Assembly (NCBI RefSeq): GCF_002099425.1
Contig: NW_018344058.1
Span: forward strand, 5,252,001 to 5,316,000
Source: Phascolarctos cinereus
Taxonomy: Eukaryota > Chordata > Mammalia > Diprotodontia > Phascolarctidae
Reading direction: 5' to 3'
DNA: 64,000 bases
The translations under genes were made by a program, and so were the position numbers. The notes under the pieces were generated by a model that saw only the letters and a list, made by a program, of their open reading frames with translations, made no database searches and had not been told where the DNA came from. Positions 11,931 to 22,200 of the stretch are shown piece after piece (within the stretch, counting starts at the first letter, position 1; each line of letters begins with the position of its first letter).

Positions 11931-12324
11931 ATGTGCTTAATATTTCTGCTTTTCTGCTTTTGTTAAGTTTTGATACTCTAATACATAAACAATTTTTGTG
12001 AAGGTGCCATGTGCAACTGAGAATGATGCATGCTCCTTTCTCTTGATGAAGGTTCCCTTCTCTTTCTATTGCATCTGCTGCTCAGCAGTCTAGGGGCAGG
12101 GAAGAGAATTATGAGATAAAGTATACTGTATTTATTTGAAACAGCTGTGAAGTATGCAGTGACAGTAATTGAGAAATTATCATTCTAAAAGTCACTCAGC
12201 TTCATAACCTTGGAAATCATAGGAGTCTTCCCCCTCTCCCCTCCCCAATCAGTTGCATAGTCTTTCTTGAATTAGTCCCTTAACCCTCCTGTGTTAGTTG
12301 AACAGTTAGTTATGTTAGTCTGAA
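11931..12324. other. No recognised feature
   Basis: No repeat or open frame of note. Confidence 0.35.
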
Positions 12325-12470
12325 CCTTAATTCAGACTTATCATCTAATTGGCCTCTTTTGAATGCCTCCTCTCCAATCCATCTCTCTACAACCAAGCTA
12401 CTTAAGACATATTTCTGACTGTGTTTCTCTTGTGCTAAAAAAAAATCTTCATAGGCTGTTTATCGCTTGT
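12325..12470 (+). repeat. L2 LINE internal 3' fragment
   Basis: Carries TCATCTAATTGGCCTCTTTT, CTCTCCAATCCATCTCTCTA and TTCTGACTGTGTTTCTCTTG, the sense L2 order. Confidence 0.55.
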
Positions 12471-13057
12471 TGATTATTTATTGAAATTAAAAATGTGAAG
12501 TTAGGTGATACAGGAGTTTAGTTTGTGGCTGTGACTAAGATATTTTAATATACAGAATGTGGTATAACTGAATTATTTTCATAAGATATTAACTGACTTT
12601 TCATAGTTAAGTTTTAGGGTTATATTTTCATTCCTTATGAGGTATGGGATAGATAATCTCTCCTCCAATTAAGTGAACTTTATCTTTTTTTCCTCCTTTT
12701 TTCCTGTTCTTGATGCTATTGTTTTCTCTCCTAAATTAGATTTTTAGATCTTTCAGACATTCAGTATTTAAGGATGGTTGGATTACTTAAATCATCCTTT
12801 TAGTGTGCAGGAAGGGGGGGAGGTGAGAGGTTGTCTAATCCAAGCTTTTACACTATTCAGTAATCTCTTCTCCAAAGTACTTAGCATGGTGATTGGTAAA
12901 TAGTAGGCACCATATAAATACTCATTGTTCTCCTCCTCCTCAATGTCCCTAACTGGTGGTCTTAGTACAAGTGCTTAAACATGCCTATTGAACTTATTAC
13001 TCATAAAATGTGCCCATTCTAATGCCTTCCTCTCCAAAATACATGTGTATCTAATAA
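12471..13057. other. Mostly unrecognised, small L2 3' end inside
   Basis: At about 12880-12940 there is a short sense L2/MIR end (TACTTAGCATGGTGATTGGT, then TAGTAGGCACCATATAAAT). The rest is unplaced. Confidence 0.4.
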
Positions 13058-13288
13058 AAGCCAGATTTTATATGGTATTTTAATGTTTGCAAAGCACTTC
13101 TACAAATATCTCATTTCATCCTCACAACAATTCTGACAGGCAGGAGAAATTTTTGTCCATATTTTACAAATGAGGTAACCAAGGCATTCAGTTTAAATGA
13201 CATAGCTAGTAAATATTTGAGGCTGGATTTGAACTCAGATCTTTCTGACTCTAGGGCTCTATTCACTGTCCCACCTAGCTACCTTTAA
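13058..13288 (-). repeat. MIR/THER CORE-SINE
   Basis: Inverted boxes: GTTTGCAAAGCACTTCTACA, ATTTTACAAATGAGGTAACC, GGATTTGAACTCAGATCTTT, CCCACCTAGCTACC. Confidence 0.85.
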
Positions 13289-13297
13289 CGCATATCT

Positions 13298-13475
13298 ATG
13301 GTATCTCCTCCATAGAATTTAAGCTCTTTGAAAGTCAGGGACCATCAAGGGTTACACTTGTAACCTCAAGGGTTATACAAGTTATAACTCAACAGTTTCA
13401 CTTTTGCCTATGTATCCTGAGCACCCAGCACAATGCCCGTCCCATAACGGAAGCTTAAAAAAACATTTATTGATT
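13298..13475 (+). repeat. L2 LINE 3' end
   Basis: Carries TTTAAGCTCTTTGAAAGTCA, GGGACC, then TGAGCACCCAGCACAATGCC. A short imperfect duplication of AAGGGTTACA/AAGGGTTATACAAG sits inside. Confidence 0.6.
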
Positions 13476-13589
13476 GAGAATTGTAAGAAAGTTTTGTCTC
13501 ATATTGAACATGAATCTCCCTCTTGCAACTTCTGTTTCTTCTACTTCTGTCTGTGGGATGTCATCAAAACAAGGCTTATCAAGTGGCAG

Positions 13590-13800
13590 TAAGAGATACT
13601 GGAAAGATATGACATTTAGTCAGAAGACCTGGCTTCTGTCCGGTATTGATTCTTCTAGTTACTAGCTTTGTGTGTGTGCTCATGTGTTTGTGTGACAAAA
13701 CACAGGGGAAACCTGTGGCATAACTATGAAACTATCACATGTCCAAATATGTAAAATCGCGATGATGCCTGCCTCAAAGAAAGGCAAATATGTGGGAAAG
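13590..13800 (+). repeat. Degenerate MIR SINE
   Basis: GTCAGAAGACCTGGCTTCTG and later TATGTAAAATCGCGATGATG with GCCTGCCTCAAAG follow MIR order, but the middle is replaced by TG-rich sequence. Confidence 0.5.
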
Positions 13801-13829
13801 GGTCCTAGATGAAGTGATTTACACATCCT

Positions 13830-14000
13830 TGGTTTGGTCTCTTTTCCATGTTGGGTGCCCTTCAAATATTTGAAAACAGTTATCATCCTCCTCTTCTCCC
13901 CTTTAATCTTTTTCCTAGGCCAAGCATCCCCAGTGTCTTCAACTGTCTTTCATGGCATGGTTTGAATGTTTTATAATGTAACTCTTTCAGCTGAATCCTC
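13830..14000 (-). repeat. CR1/L3-clade LINE fragment
   Basis: Matches inverted CR1/L3 ORF2 3' coding sequence: GCCCTTCAAATATTTGAAAA, then CAGTTATCATCCTCC, CCAAGCATCCCCAGTGTCTT and CAACTGTCTTTCATGGCATG. Confidence 0.7.
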
Positions 14001-14869
14001 CACTTCTCTGAAACAATCTGTAATCATTCTCGATAAGTGCAGGATGAGTGGATCCAAGGGCTGGATTTCAACACAGTAGAATGTGTCCAAGAAACCATTT
14101 GTATTCATCAATCATGTAAGATAAAATTATATGCTAATCCCCTGAAACTGTGGATAGAAAGACCCCAGGCACTATTAAAGCCTATATAAAACCAAGCAAT
14201 GGCAATTTGAGAATCAACATTTCAACCATTAGAGTGTTAAGGAAAAAAATGTATTATTTAGTGGACCATTCCTGAGCCATTTGAAAGATTCTGCATTCAT
14301 TTTTATGGTATGGTGCTTCCAGTTTGGAGTTTGTGTCTATTACTGGTGCATCCCTCTCTTACTTCATCTCACCAGTGGCCAGTGTGTTGGAAACTAGCTG
14401 ATGCTGAGGTCTGATTAAATATAATCTTGGCCTGCAGAGTCATTTTGGGAATGGCTACTTTTGGTCACACGTAGGAAGTTGCAGTTGTTTAGATGTTGTT
14501 TTTAAAACAGAAACTCAGGCTTTATCCCCAGAATATATTTCTTATCCTCTAATCTAACTTTAGCCTAAAAATTTGTCTAATTGGCCCAAAGTTAGTGCTT
14601 TGCTTTTATTTTGGGGAAGAAGAATTATTGGGGCACTTCAGCTATATTAGTGAAGGATGCTAGTTGCTTTCCATTAAACATTCTTAAAAAGAGAGAAAAA
14701 TACAGTACACAAAAGACTGCATTTGACAGGAGAAAAATGGAAAGTAGCACTTGTCTGAAGTAAACTAGGGAGTGTGTGTGTGAAAGTGGGGAACGAAGAG
14801 GTACATAGAGCAAAAAATACATATATGATGGCAGCAAAGAGTACATGACCAAGAATGAAAACAGAAATG
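14001..14869. other. No recognised gene or repeat
   Basis: Near 14100-14300 the sequence is of mixed composition and free of repeat boxes. A possible conserved element, but nothing specific is visible. Confidence 0.35.
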
Positions 14870-15544
14870 TGTCAGAAACCTTTAAATATTGTATTGGGAA
14901 TAATAAAATCTAGAGTTAGCAGATATTTGTGGCAGATTGCCAAGAACAACAGAAGGGACTTTTAAAGGTATTTTTGGAGCAAGAAGATGATCAAGGGAAG
15001 AATTGGAATAGTATTTGGGGAACATCAATTACTGTTTTAATATATCATAGAAAAAAGCTAAAACCCTTGAATAATTCTGCCTACTGACTGCATATCCCTT
15101 CAAGGACAAAAGATCTTCAAACTAGAACTCATAGGAACCGCAGAAGAAGATATTGATGGCCAAAGATGGTGAGAAAGTTTACAAGAGAGCATATATTTGT
15201 CTTCAAAAGAGTTCAGATCTCCAGACATAAACGAATTATACATCTCAGCTATGGCAAAACTACTTAAAGTGATCTTTGAGGAATTTGAAGGACAGGAGAC
15301 ATGCCAGAAGTTGGGCGCCAAATGTCCCAGTTTTTGAAAGGTAGGGCAAAGGGAATTATGGAACCTATAGACCACTAAGCTTAATGTCAATCACTGGCAA
15401 AATTCAAGAGCAGATTATTAAACAGATGGTTTGTGAATGTCAAAAAGTAAGCCAGCCTGGGTGTATGAAGAAGTCATGCCAAACTAGAAATTTTTTTTTG
15501 ATGGAGTTACTAAATAGTAGGACTATATAAAGGAATTTTGTACT
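14870..15544 (+). repeat. CR1/L3-clade LINE, ORF2 fragment
   Basis: GAGCAAGAAGATGATCAAGG, GACCACTAAGCTTAATGTCA, ACTGGCAAAATTCAAGAGCA and GATTATTAAACAGATGGTTT follow the CR1/L3 reverse-transcriptase region in order. The frame is lost. Confidence 0.65.
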
Positions 15545-15740
15545 AAAGAGGTGGTATAGAATATAAAAAATGAAAAATCTACTGGCTTCAGAATCAGAGG
15601 ACAGGTTCATACCTCATCTGATATTTAACTCCCTGTGTGACCTTATGCCACCTATATGGGCTGCAATTTACTGTCTATAAAACAAAGGTAAACTCTGAAG
15701 TCCAGTTGAACTCTACATTCATGATCCTATGACTTTATCA
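15545..15740 (+). repeat. MIR SINE inside the CR1/L3 copy
   Basis: AGAATCAGAGGACAGGTTCA, CCCTGTGTGACCTTATGCCA and a final CATTCATGATCCTATGA are MIR-like. Confidence 0.6.
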
Positions 15741-16149
15741 AAGAGGGTAGAGACTACTTCCCTTCCCTTCTTCCACTGGTGCCCTGGAGTAGATGATTAA
15801 AATTGGGTTAGCCAGCCAATGACAGAGATTCAGAAAAGGATAAGGAAAACAAGACGTCTTCCCTGTTGTACCCTCCTCCATTTTCAGTTGATTCATTTTA
15901 GGGTAAATGTGCAGGCAGAATTCTCAAGGTGCAAGAGCTATAGCAGAAACTAAGGAATACCTTAAATTCTTTCTTACTGTCTCCCTTATTGACCTTGTAA
16001 TCAACTGGGATGGTGTCAGGGCCCGGAGTTATTAACATAGACCAGTACAGCTTAAATGTTTCAGTGTTTTCTAGTCCTGCTGGAATGGTGAATAAGGGGA
16101 AGAATGTTTTCTCATGATATGCTAGTGGATTGTATTATATGGCTATTAG
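15741..16149. other. No recognised feature
   Basis: May be diverged CR1/L3, but no box is clear. Confidence 0.3.
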
Positions 16150-16800
16150 GAAAATTTGGAGGTTTTAGAAAAACGATACCTGTTGAATGTTAATAAGTCA
16201 GTAGAAGATTGCATCTTGGTTTTTGAATTAGAGACCTTTTTCAAGATAATTTGGAGAAAGGTATACCTAGAAGTAATGCTGATAAAAATTTGTGATTTAT
16301 GGGTAATTTAGTCAAATAGCTAATACTTTTTAAAATTAAGATTCTAAAAATGGATAGGTTGAACTGATAAGCAGAAATTACAGGATGAAATTTAAGAGGG
16401 ACAAATATTTTGAACTGCATATGGTTAAAAGAACTTTCAAATATTGCCATTGCAAAAGGACAGTTAATTTGACTGTTCGTATAATTAATTGACTGAAAAT
16501 AGAATTTGGGATTTTAGTGGACTTCATCCCCTAAGTGAGCCAAGAGGCTCACTCTACCAGAAAAACATAACTCATTCTTTATTTCAATTATCATGGAGCT
16601 CTTCTTTCTCTCTGTCTTGTGCAGACATGTCATGTGAAGAATGGTGGAGAGATCTGGTTTTAGGTTAGAATAGACTTCTAGGAGGAGGGGTCCATATGAG
16701 GCATAATAGTCGTATTAAGATATTTGAAGGGCTGTCTCATTTTGTATTCCTCTAAAGGTAGAACTACAAGTAATGGGTAAAGATTACTGAGTTACTGTTT
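16150..16800 (+). repeat. CR1/L3-clade LINE, ORF2 3' fragment
   Basis: GGGATTTTAGTGGACTTCAT (near 16510), AAGATATTTGAAGGGCTGTC (near 16717) and GTAGAACTACAAGTAATGGG (near 16759) match successive CR1/L3 coding boxes, consistent with the same copy as 14870-15544. Confidence 0.6.
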
Positions 16801-17447
16801 TTAGAGATGAAAATCTATTCCTCTTCCAAAGAAATTTCAATAACCTCCCCTGGAACTTCATTCCCCTCCTAATAAATGCTGTGTTTTTTGGCACAGTATA
16901 AAAACTGTGTAGAAGAATATGACTCTTTAGAAATTGAAGCTGCATTAGGATTGAAATAGTAACTCTTACCTTCATAGGAAAGGATCTGATCAAATAGAAT
17001 TGATTTATCCAGTCCTAAGCAAAAGATCTGAACCCTCAGATTGGGGGTTAGTCTCACTTCTGCTACCTCTTTAGCTTCCCAGTCCTTTCATTGAGCTCTG
17101 TTATTAAGGGAGATGTCTGGAGACATAGCTGGCCAGGTTTTTTCTTCAGGACTGGAGTTTGCTTCTTTCACTTAAACCAATGGGTGGGCATAACTAGGTA
17201 GACTGTAAATTGTGGTTACATCCCTGCTCAAAGAAATTGAATAAAGCACAAATGACATATGTGCCTTCAGAGGAAGAAATGGCATAGATTTACCTGGTCT
17301 CTTCTTATGCTAACACTAATCTGCTCTGTCAGCACTAGCCCTTTTCATTATTCCAGGTTAAATACAATGGATATTGGATAGAATTATTTGACTCAATTAT
17401 AGTGCTGCATTTGAGGTAGACTTCAGAGTAGCAGCTTTTATCGCTCA
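16801..17447. other. No recognised feature
   Basis: The left part may be the end of the CR1/L3 copy. Nothing else recognised. Confidence 0.35.
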
Positions 17448-17560
17448 GTTGATGGACATTTATTGTCTCCTACATATAAGACACTGTGCTGCAAAAACAA
17501 TTACAAAATTATGACTGCCCCTGCCCTCCAGGGGCTTATAGTCTACTGAACTGTGTAGGA
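17448..17560 (-). repeat. L2 LINE 3' end
   Basis: Carries GGACATTTATTGTCTCCTAC, GACACTGTGCTGCAAAA and CCAGGGGCTTATAGTCTACT. Confidence 0.6.
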
Positions 17561-17660
17561 TCATAGAAGCATAAATCTAGAGAATTGGGAGGGACAGTCA
17601 AACACAACCTTTCCATTTTGTAACTGATGAAAATGAAGGCCAGTAAGGTGATTGATTTCT
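17561..17660 (-). repeat. CR1/L3 3'-end-like fragment
   Basis: GGATCATAGAAGCATAAATC, AGAATTGGGAGGGACAGTCA and CTTTCCATTTTGTAACTGAT follow the inverted L3 3' end. Confidence 0.45.
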
Positions 17661-18221
17661 CTGACGTCTCCATCATAGTAGGATGGGAGAAGAGGGTGAT
17701 AGCAAGTATGAAACTTAATTAGGAAGAGAAAACTGTTCTTTTCTACAAGTTATTAAATTAAGTAAAAAAGTATCACATGCATCTAAATATTGTTCATTTT
17801 CTTTTAAAAAATACTAATACAAATTTCTTAAGAGATATAAGCAAGCGGGTGCTGGTGAATTTTAAGAACTGGATTTTTGGGGTGTGGGGGTATGTGTGTA
17901 AATATAGGCAGGATGCACTTTTAAGTTTAATCTGTATTATTAACATACAACAATAAATCAAGCCATGATTTGTAGCATTTGCCATAAATGCTCACATGGA
18001 AAATTAACAATAGGCTCGAGCCAGCCCAAGCTCACTCCAGCACGCCCCTGGATAGAAGCCAGTAATTATTTAAGTGACAAATAAGTCCATAGAATTTTAG
18101 CAGGTGCTATATGGGAACATTTAAGGAATGGAAAACAGGGCCCTTGCTCATAAGAAGCCTGGGTGAGTTATTCTTTGGGTCTTAAGTTTGCTTATTCTTA
18201 ACATCAAGGGATTGAGCTCTG
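17661..18221. other. No recognised feature
   Basis: A GC-richer patch at 18010-18060 contains a CTCGAG. No repeat or gene recognised. Confidence 0.35.
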
Positions 18222-18345
18222 CTTTACAGTTACAGAGGGCTTTCCTTGCAACAACTCCAGTCAGCTAGGGAGCCCAACTATGACTATTCTTATTTTAAAG
18301 AGGAGGAAACTGAGGTTCAGAAATATGACCAGCTCGTGGTCAACT
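18222..18345 (-). repeat. MIR SINE fragment
   Basis: Carries ACAGAGGGCTTTCCTTGCAA, CTATTCTTATTTTAAAGAGG, AGGAAACTGAGGTTCAGAAA. Confidence 0.6.
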
Positions 18346-18360
18346 TGGGCACATAGGGTT

Positions 18361-18391
18361 TTCTTTCTTTCTATCTATCTATCTATCTATC

Positions 18392-18472
<81 letters not shown>

Positions 18473-18480
18473 GTATCTAT
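18361..18480 (+). repeat. Compound (TCTA)n(TCTG)n(TCTA)n microsatellite
   Basis: About 120 bp of tetranucleotide repeat with three blocks. The open frame across it is a repeat artefact. Confidence 0.97.
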
Positions 18481-18594
18481 TCTAATGCTTACTAATCAAT
18501 GTTTTTCTCTCTCTCTATCATAATGCTTATCCAGATCTAAAAAATTTGGGATTTGTGGAATATCTGATAACTAAAGAGGGGCATGGGATGATTA

Positions 18595-18780
18595 TAATAG
18601 GTAGCATTTATATAATGATTTGTGGGTTCGCAAAGCACTTTCTATATATTCTCTCATTTGGTCCTAACAACAACCCTGTGAGTTACATGCTGTTATTATC
18701 CCCATTTTACAAATGAGAAAACTCAGGCTGAGAAGTTAAGTGTCTGCCTATGGTCAGTTAGCATTTGACTGTGATCTGAG
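18595..18780 (-). repeat. MIR/THER CORE-SINE
   Basis: Carries GTAGCATTTATATAATGATT, CGCAAAGCACTTTCTATATA, CCCATTTTACAAATGAGAAA. Confidence 0.8.
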
Positions 18781-19584
18781 AATTATTACAATGTAGCACA
18801 AGCAGTGTAAAACAATAGTAGAAAACTGAGTACTTAAGTGCTGTGGGGTTGAGGCATATTTGCATGAAGAGAAAAAGGTTGAAGTTAATCTAGGAAGTCT
18901 TCCCAGAGTAAATTAGTTTTGAGTTTCTCTGCTTGGTGAGGAGAAATGCCAGGTAAGGGTATTATGTCAAAGCAAATGGTGGGGAACTCTGAAGGGGAGA
19001 GGAGAGAGGAGGCTGGATTGGAGATGAGAGTTGGGGGAGCCTTGACAGGTCCAAGTTTCAGAGACATCATCCTGTATTCTGGTGGAGCCTTAGTGTCCGT
19101 CCTTTTGGCTACCGCACTGAGTTCCAGAGATGATTGCAGGGCTGCGTATTCTGTGACCTGTATCAAAATGTGTTATGATGATTATTCAGTAATGTATGTG
19201 GCTTATCGTGTGGCTTTATCCAGCTGTAAATTCTGACAAGTAAGAGAAGCGCCAAGCTTGGTCTCAAGCCCACACATGTTAGAAATTGAGCAAAATGTAA
19301 GTTCCTTAAACTGAGTATCAGTCTAATCTATAAATGGAGCATGAAGAGTACCATGGGATTTGGAAAGCAGCTTTATCTCTCCTGCCCTGGTAATGGATCT
19401 GTTTTTAGTAGAGTACCACGGGAGCATTATGTCTCCCAAGAGAGTGAGACTGGGGCAGCGCAGGAAATAATACCATGTTGAAAAGGACACATTAAGTCCA
19501 GAGATCTCTATACTTTTCTCAGAGGAAGAACTACTTTTGATTTCTTGGAAATATTTATGATCTATTATTAGGAAGTTAACAAGG
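18781..19584. other. No recognised gene
   Basis: 18885-19240 may be very diverged L2, by purine-rich composition. Overlapping open frames on both strands show no family match. Confidence 0.35.
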
Positions 19585-20070
19585 CAAGGCAACAAGCATT
19601 TATTAAATACTTAACTACGCCCTGAGTCCTAAGGATACAAATAGAGTTTTGCAAAAAGAAAGATAGTTCCTGCCTTCAAGGGGCTTACATTCTAACAGAG
19701 AAGACAACACAAAAAATGGAGTAAAAAAGAGGGGGAAGAGAGTGGTGAAGGTGCCAGCAGGGTTGTGGTGTTGAGATCCTTGGGAAGTCAGAAGCACAGG
19801 TGGAAGGAAAGTGAAGTTAGGCTTACCCATGGCCCTTCCCCAAAATGGAGATCCTGAGAGAAACTCTCTGATGAGGGAAGCGGGCCTGGCATAAGAAGGG
19901 ATACTCCAGAGTTAGGAGGATGTGGAATGGATGCATAGATGTTCCAAGGTGAGGAGGCCTTATACTCTAAGGGAGGTTCCAGGGTTGACACTGTAGCTGA
20001 GGCATGATGTTAAAGCCCTGAAGGTCAGAAAGGAGAAAGGGAGTGAAGTACTCTGAGTGTAGCACTAAGA
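19585..20070 (-). repeat. L2-type LINE, long 3' region
   Basis: AACAAGCATTTATTAAATAC, CAAGGGGCTTACATTCTAAC and the further boxes GGTGAGGAGGCCTTATACTC, TGAGGCATGATGTTAAAGCC and CCTGAAGGTCAGAAAGGAG follow a common marsupial inverted L2-like order. Confidence 0.6.
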
Positions 20071-20129
20071 AGTACTGCAGTATGGCAGAAACTACCTATA
20101 CCAGCCTCTTACCCACATGGCCCAGAGAT

Positions 20130-20270
20130 TCAGTTCAATAAATATTCTGTAAGTGCCTAATACGTGCTAAATAGAAGAGGCACTTAAGGACAAAAATGAA
20201 ATATTCCCTACTCTCAAGGAGCTCATATCAGGGGAGGGGAACGGGAATGTAATAGATACACAAATATACA
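20130..20270 (-). repeat. L2 LINE 3' end
   Basis: Carries CAATAAATATTCTGTAAGTG, then CTCAAGGAGCTCATATCAGG. Confidence 0.65.
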
Positions 20271-20280
20271 CTAGGTGTTT

Positions 20281-20529
20281 CTGTTCATTATTTCAGTCGT
20301 GTCTGACTCTTCATGACCCCTTTTGGGATATTTTTTTTGGCAAAGATATTGAAGCAGTTTGCCATTTTCTTCTCCAGCTCATTTTATAGATGAGGAAACT
20401 GAGGCAAACAGGGTTAAGTGACTTGCCCAGGGTCACACAGCTAGTGTCTGAGGCTGGATTTGAAGTCATGAAGATGATTCTTCCTCACTCCAAGCCCAGT
20501 GCACTATCCCCTGCACCACCTAGCTGCCC
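20281..20529 (-). repeat. MAR1-type CORE-SINE
   Basis: TTTCAGTCGTGTCTGACTCT, TTGGCAAAGATATTGAAGCA, AGTGACTTGCCCAGGGTCAC and CTGCACCACCTAGCTGCCC are all present. Confidence 0.92.
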
Positions 20530-20542
20530 ATACATTTGGTAG

Positions 20543-20725
20543 CTAGGTCCAGACTAGTGTGGCTAATGAATTCTCTGAAGTGATAGCAGTATTTGAATTC
20601 ATACTATATATTTCCATTGAGCTGGAGCAAATTACCATATTTTACATAATTATAATTTTGAATAGTAAGAATTCAAATACATGACCACTTCAGGGGATTC
20701 ATTATTTGTACTCATCAGGACTTAC
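20543..20725. repeat. Imperfect palindrome, candidate MITE
   Basis: Arms 20565-20607 and 20662-20703 are reverse complements at about four of five positions (shared GAATTCAAATAC and CACTTCAG), with a loop of about 54 bp. Weaker matching continues outward to about 20543 and 20725. It looks like an old non-autonomous DNA transposon; the family is not recognised. Confidence 0.6.
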
Positions 20726-21506
20726 ATTTAATAGAAAGTAATATTAAGTGGTTTTAAGATAGTGCACTCTAAGCTGAGGAGGTGATTTAGGTGAGGTTTT
20801 GAGAGAGATTGATAGCTTGTGATCAATCCTATAGCCTAGGATTCATGCATTTTGGACCATGGCAAAATATTTGGGTTGGACCATAAATAAGATAGGTTCT
20901 ATAGATATGCATTGGGAATAGGGAAATAAAGAATACCTTCTTTGTGCTAAAGAACTTCTTTGCGCTAAATACCATGGCCCGGGAGATTCAATTTTGATTG
21001 ACTCATGAAAGATATAATCTATAAGTACAGATGATTTGTATTTTTCCTGCTGGCATTTAAAAAAATATATTCATTGACACCCTCACTTGCTTGACCAAGA
21101 TATTGGTATTAATGAGCTTTCTCCCATGACCCCAGGTATGTATCTCTAATAGAAATTGCTTAATATCAAGTTTCAGGTAATTTCTCTGTGCCACTGGGTA
21201 GTCAAAGTTAAGAAACAGGAATCCAGAGTAAGAAGGGTTGAAGTGATAGGTAATTTGAATAGCCTTGAACTAACAGATATTTTGGAATATTGCCATTTCA
21301 CCGTGAATTCCTGGTTTCATTCAACTCCCTTTTTTTTTGTTAACATTATTTTACACCTTTATTATTAGAATATGACTTTCTCTTGACTGCACACCCCACT
21401 GAAATTGATCCCTTACTTGCAATAAGGAAAAACATTTGATAGGCTGTAACCTACCTATGTATTCAACCTTCTATCTCTAGAGTGATCTTCCCTACAACAT
21501 CTCTAC
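20726..21506. other. No recognised feature
   Basis: AT-rich intron sequence, with possibly a diverged L2 piece at 20760-20820. Confidence 0.35.
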
Positions 21507-21770
21507 AAGGCAGATAGGTGGTACATTGGGTAATGAGAGTGTTGGACTTAAAAGCAGAGCAGACCTGATTTCAAATCCTGGTTGAGCCACCTGCTATCTT
21601 TGTGACCTCATTCAAGTTACTTAACCTGTGCCTCAGTTTCCACCAAAAAAATAGCATCTATTTAATAGAGTTGTTGTGTCAGATGAGATGATGTCTACAG
21701 TGCTTTGTAAACCCTCAAGGCCCTTTATAAATTCCAATGACTATTAGCTACTATTATGATTAATAATTAT
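21507..21770 (+). repeat. MIR/THER-type CORE-SINE
   Basis: Starts AAGGCAGATAGGTGGTACAT, then CAAGTTACTTAACCTGTGCC and GTGCTTTGTAAACCCTCAAG. Confidence 0.85.
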
Positions 21771-21789
21771 GAGAGGGTATGTTTTTTCT

Positions 21790-22200
21790 TTGTCCTATAT
21801 TTGGTAACAAGGTTGGTTATAACAATTTCTCAGGGTTTTGGCTTCCTTTTAGTGATCATCTCATTTTTGATATTGCAGTCATATATGTTGTTTATCTCCT
21901 AATTTCATTTACTGTCATTTATAGAAATATTTCCATATTTCTGTGAATTTCTCACTTAAATTTCTCACAAAAGTAGTCCATTACATTCAGGTGCCAGTTT
22001 GTTTCATGCACATCCACCTTGCTTCTGGTTCTTTGTTACCCCAAAAGTGCTGCTATTAATATTTTGGTACTTATTGAGTCTTTCTGTTTTTGACCTCTTT
22101 GAACGTAGATGGCCAGCAGTGGAATTGTTGGGTAAGAGGACATGAACTGTTCATTTTTATGTCATAATTCCAAATTTCGACCCATATGTGAAACTACTCA
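21790..22200 (-). repeat. L1 LINE fragment
   Basis: Resembles the inverted marsupial L1 ORF2 end: CTGCTATTAATATTTTGGTA, GTGGAATTGTTGGGTAAGAG and CATAATTCCAAATTTCGACC. Very diverged. Confidence 0.5.

Noticed and set aside
18361-18480. Regular spacing that might suggest a CRISPR-like array
   Set aside because: Pure tetranucleotide repeat without spacers in a mammalian genome.
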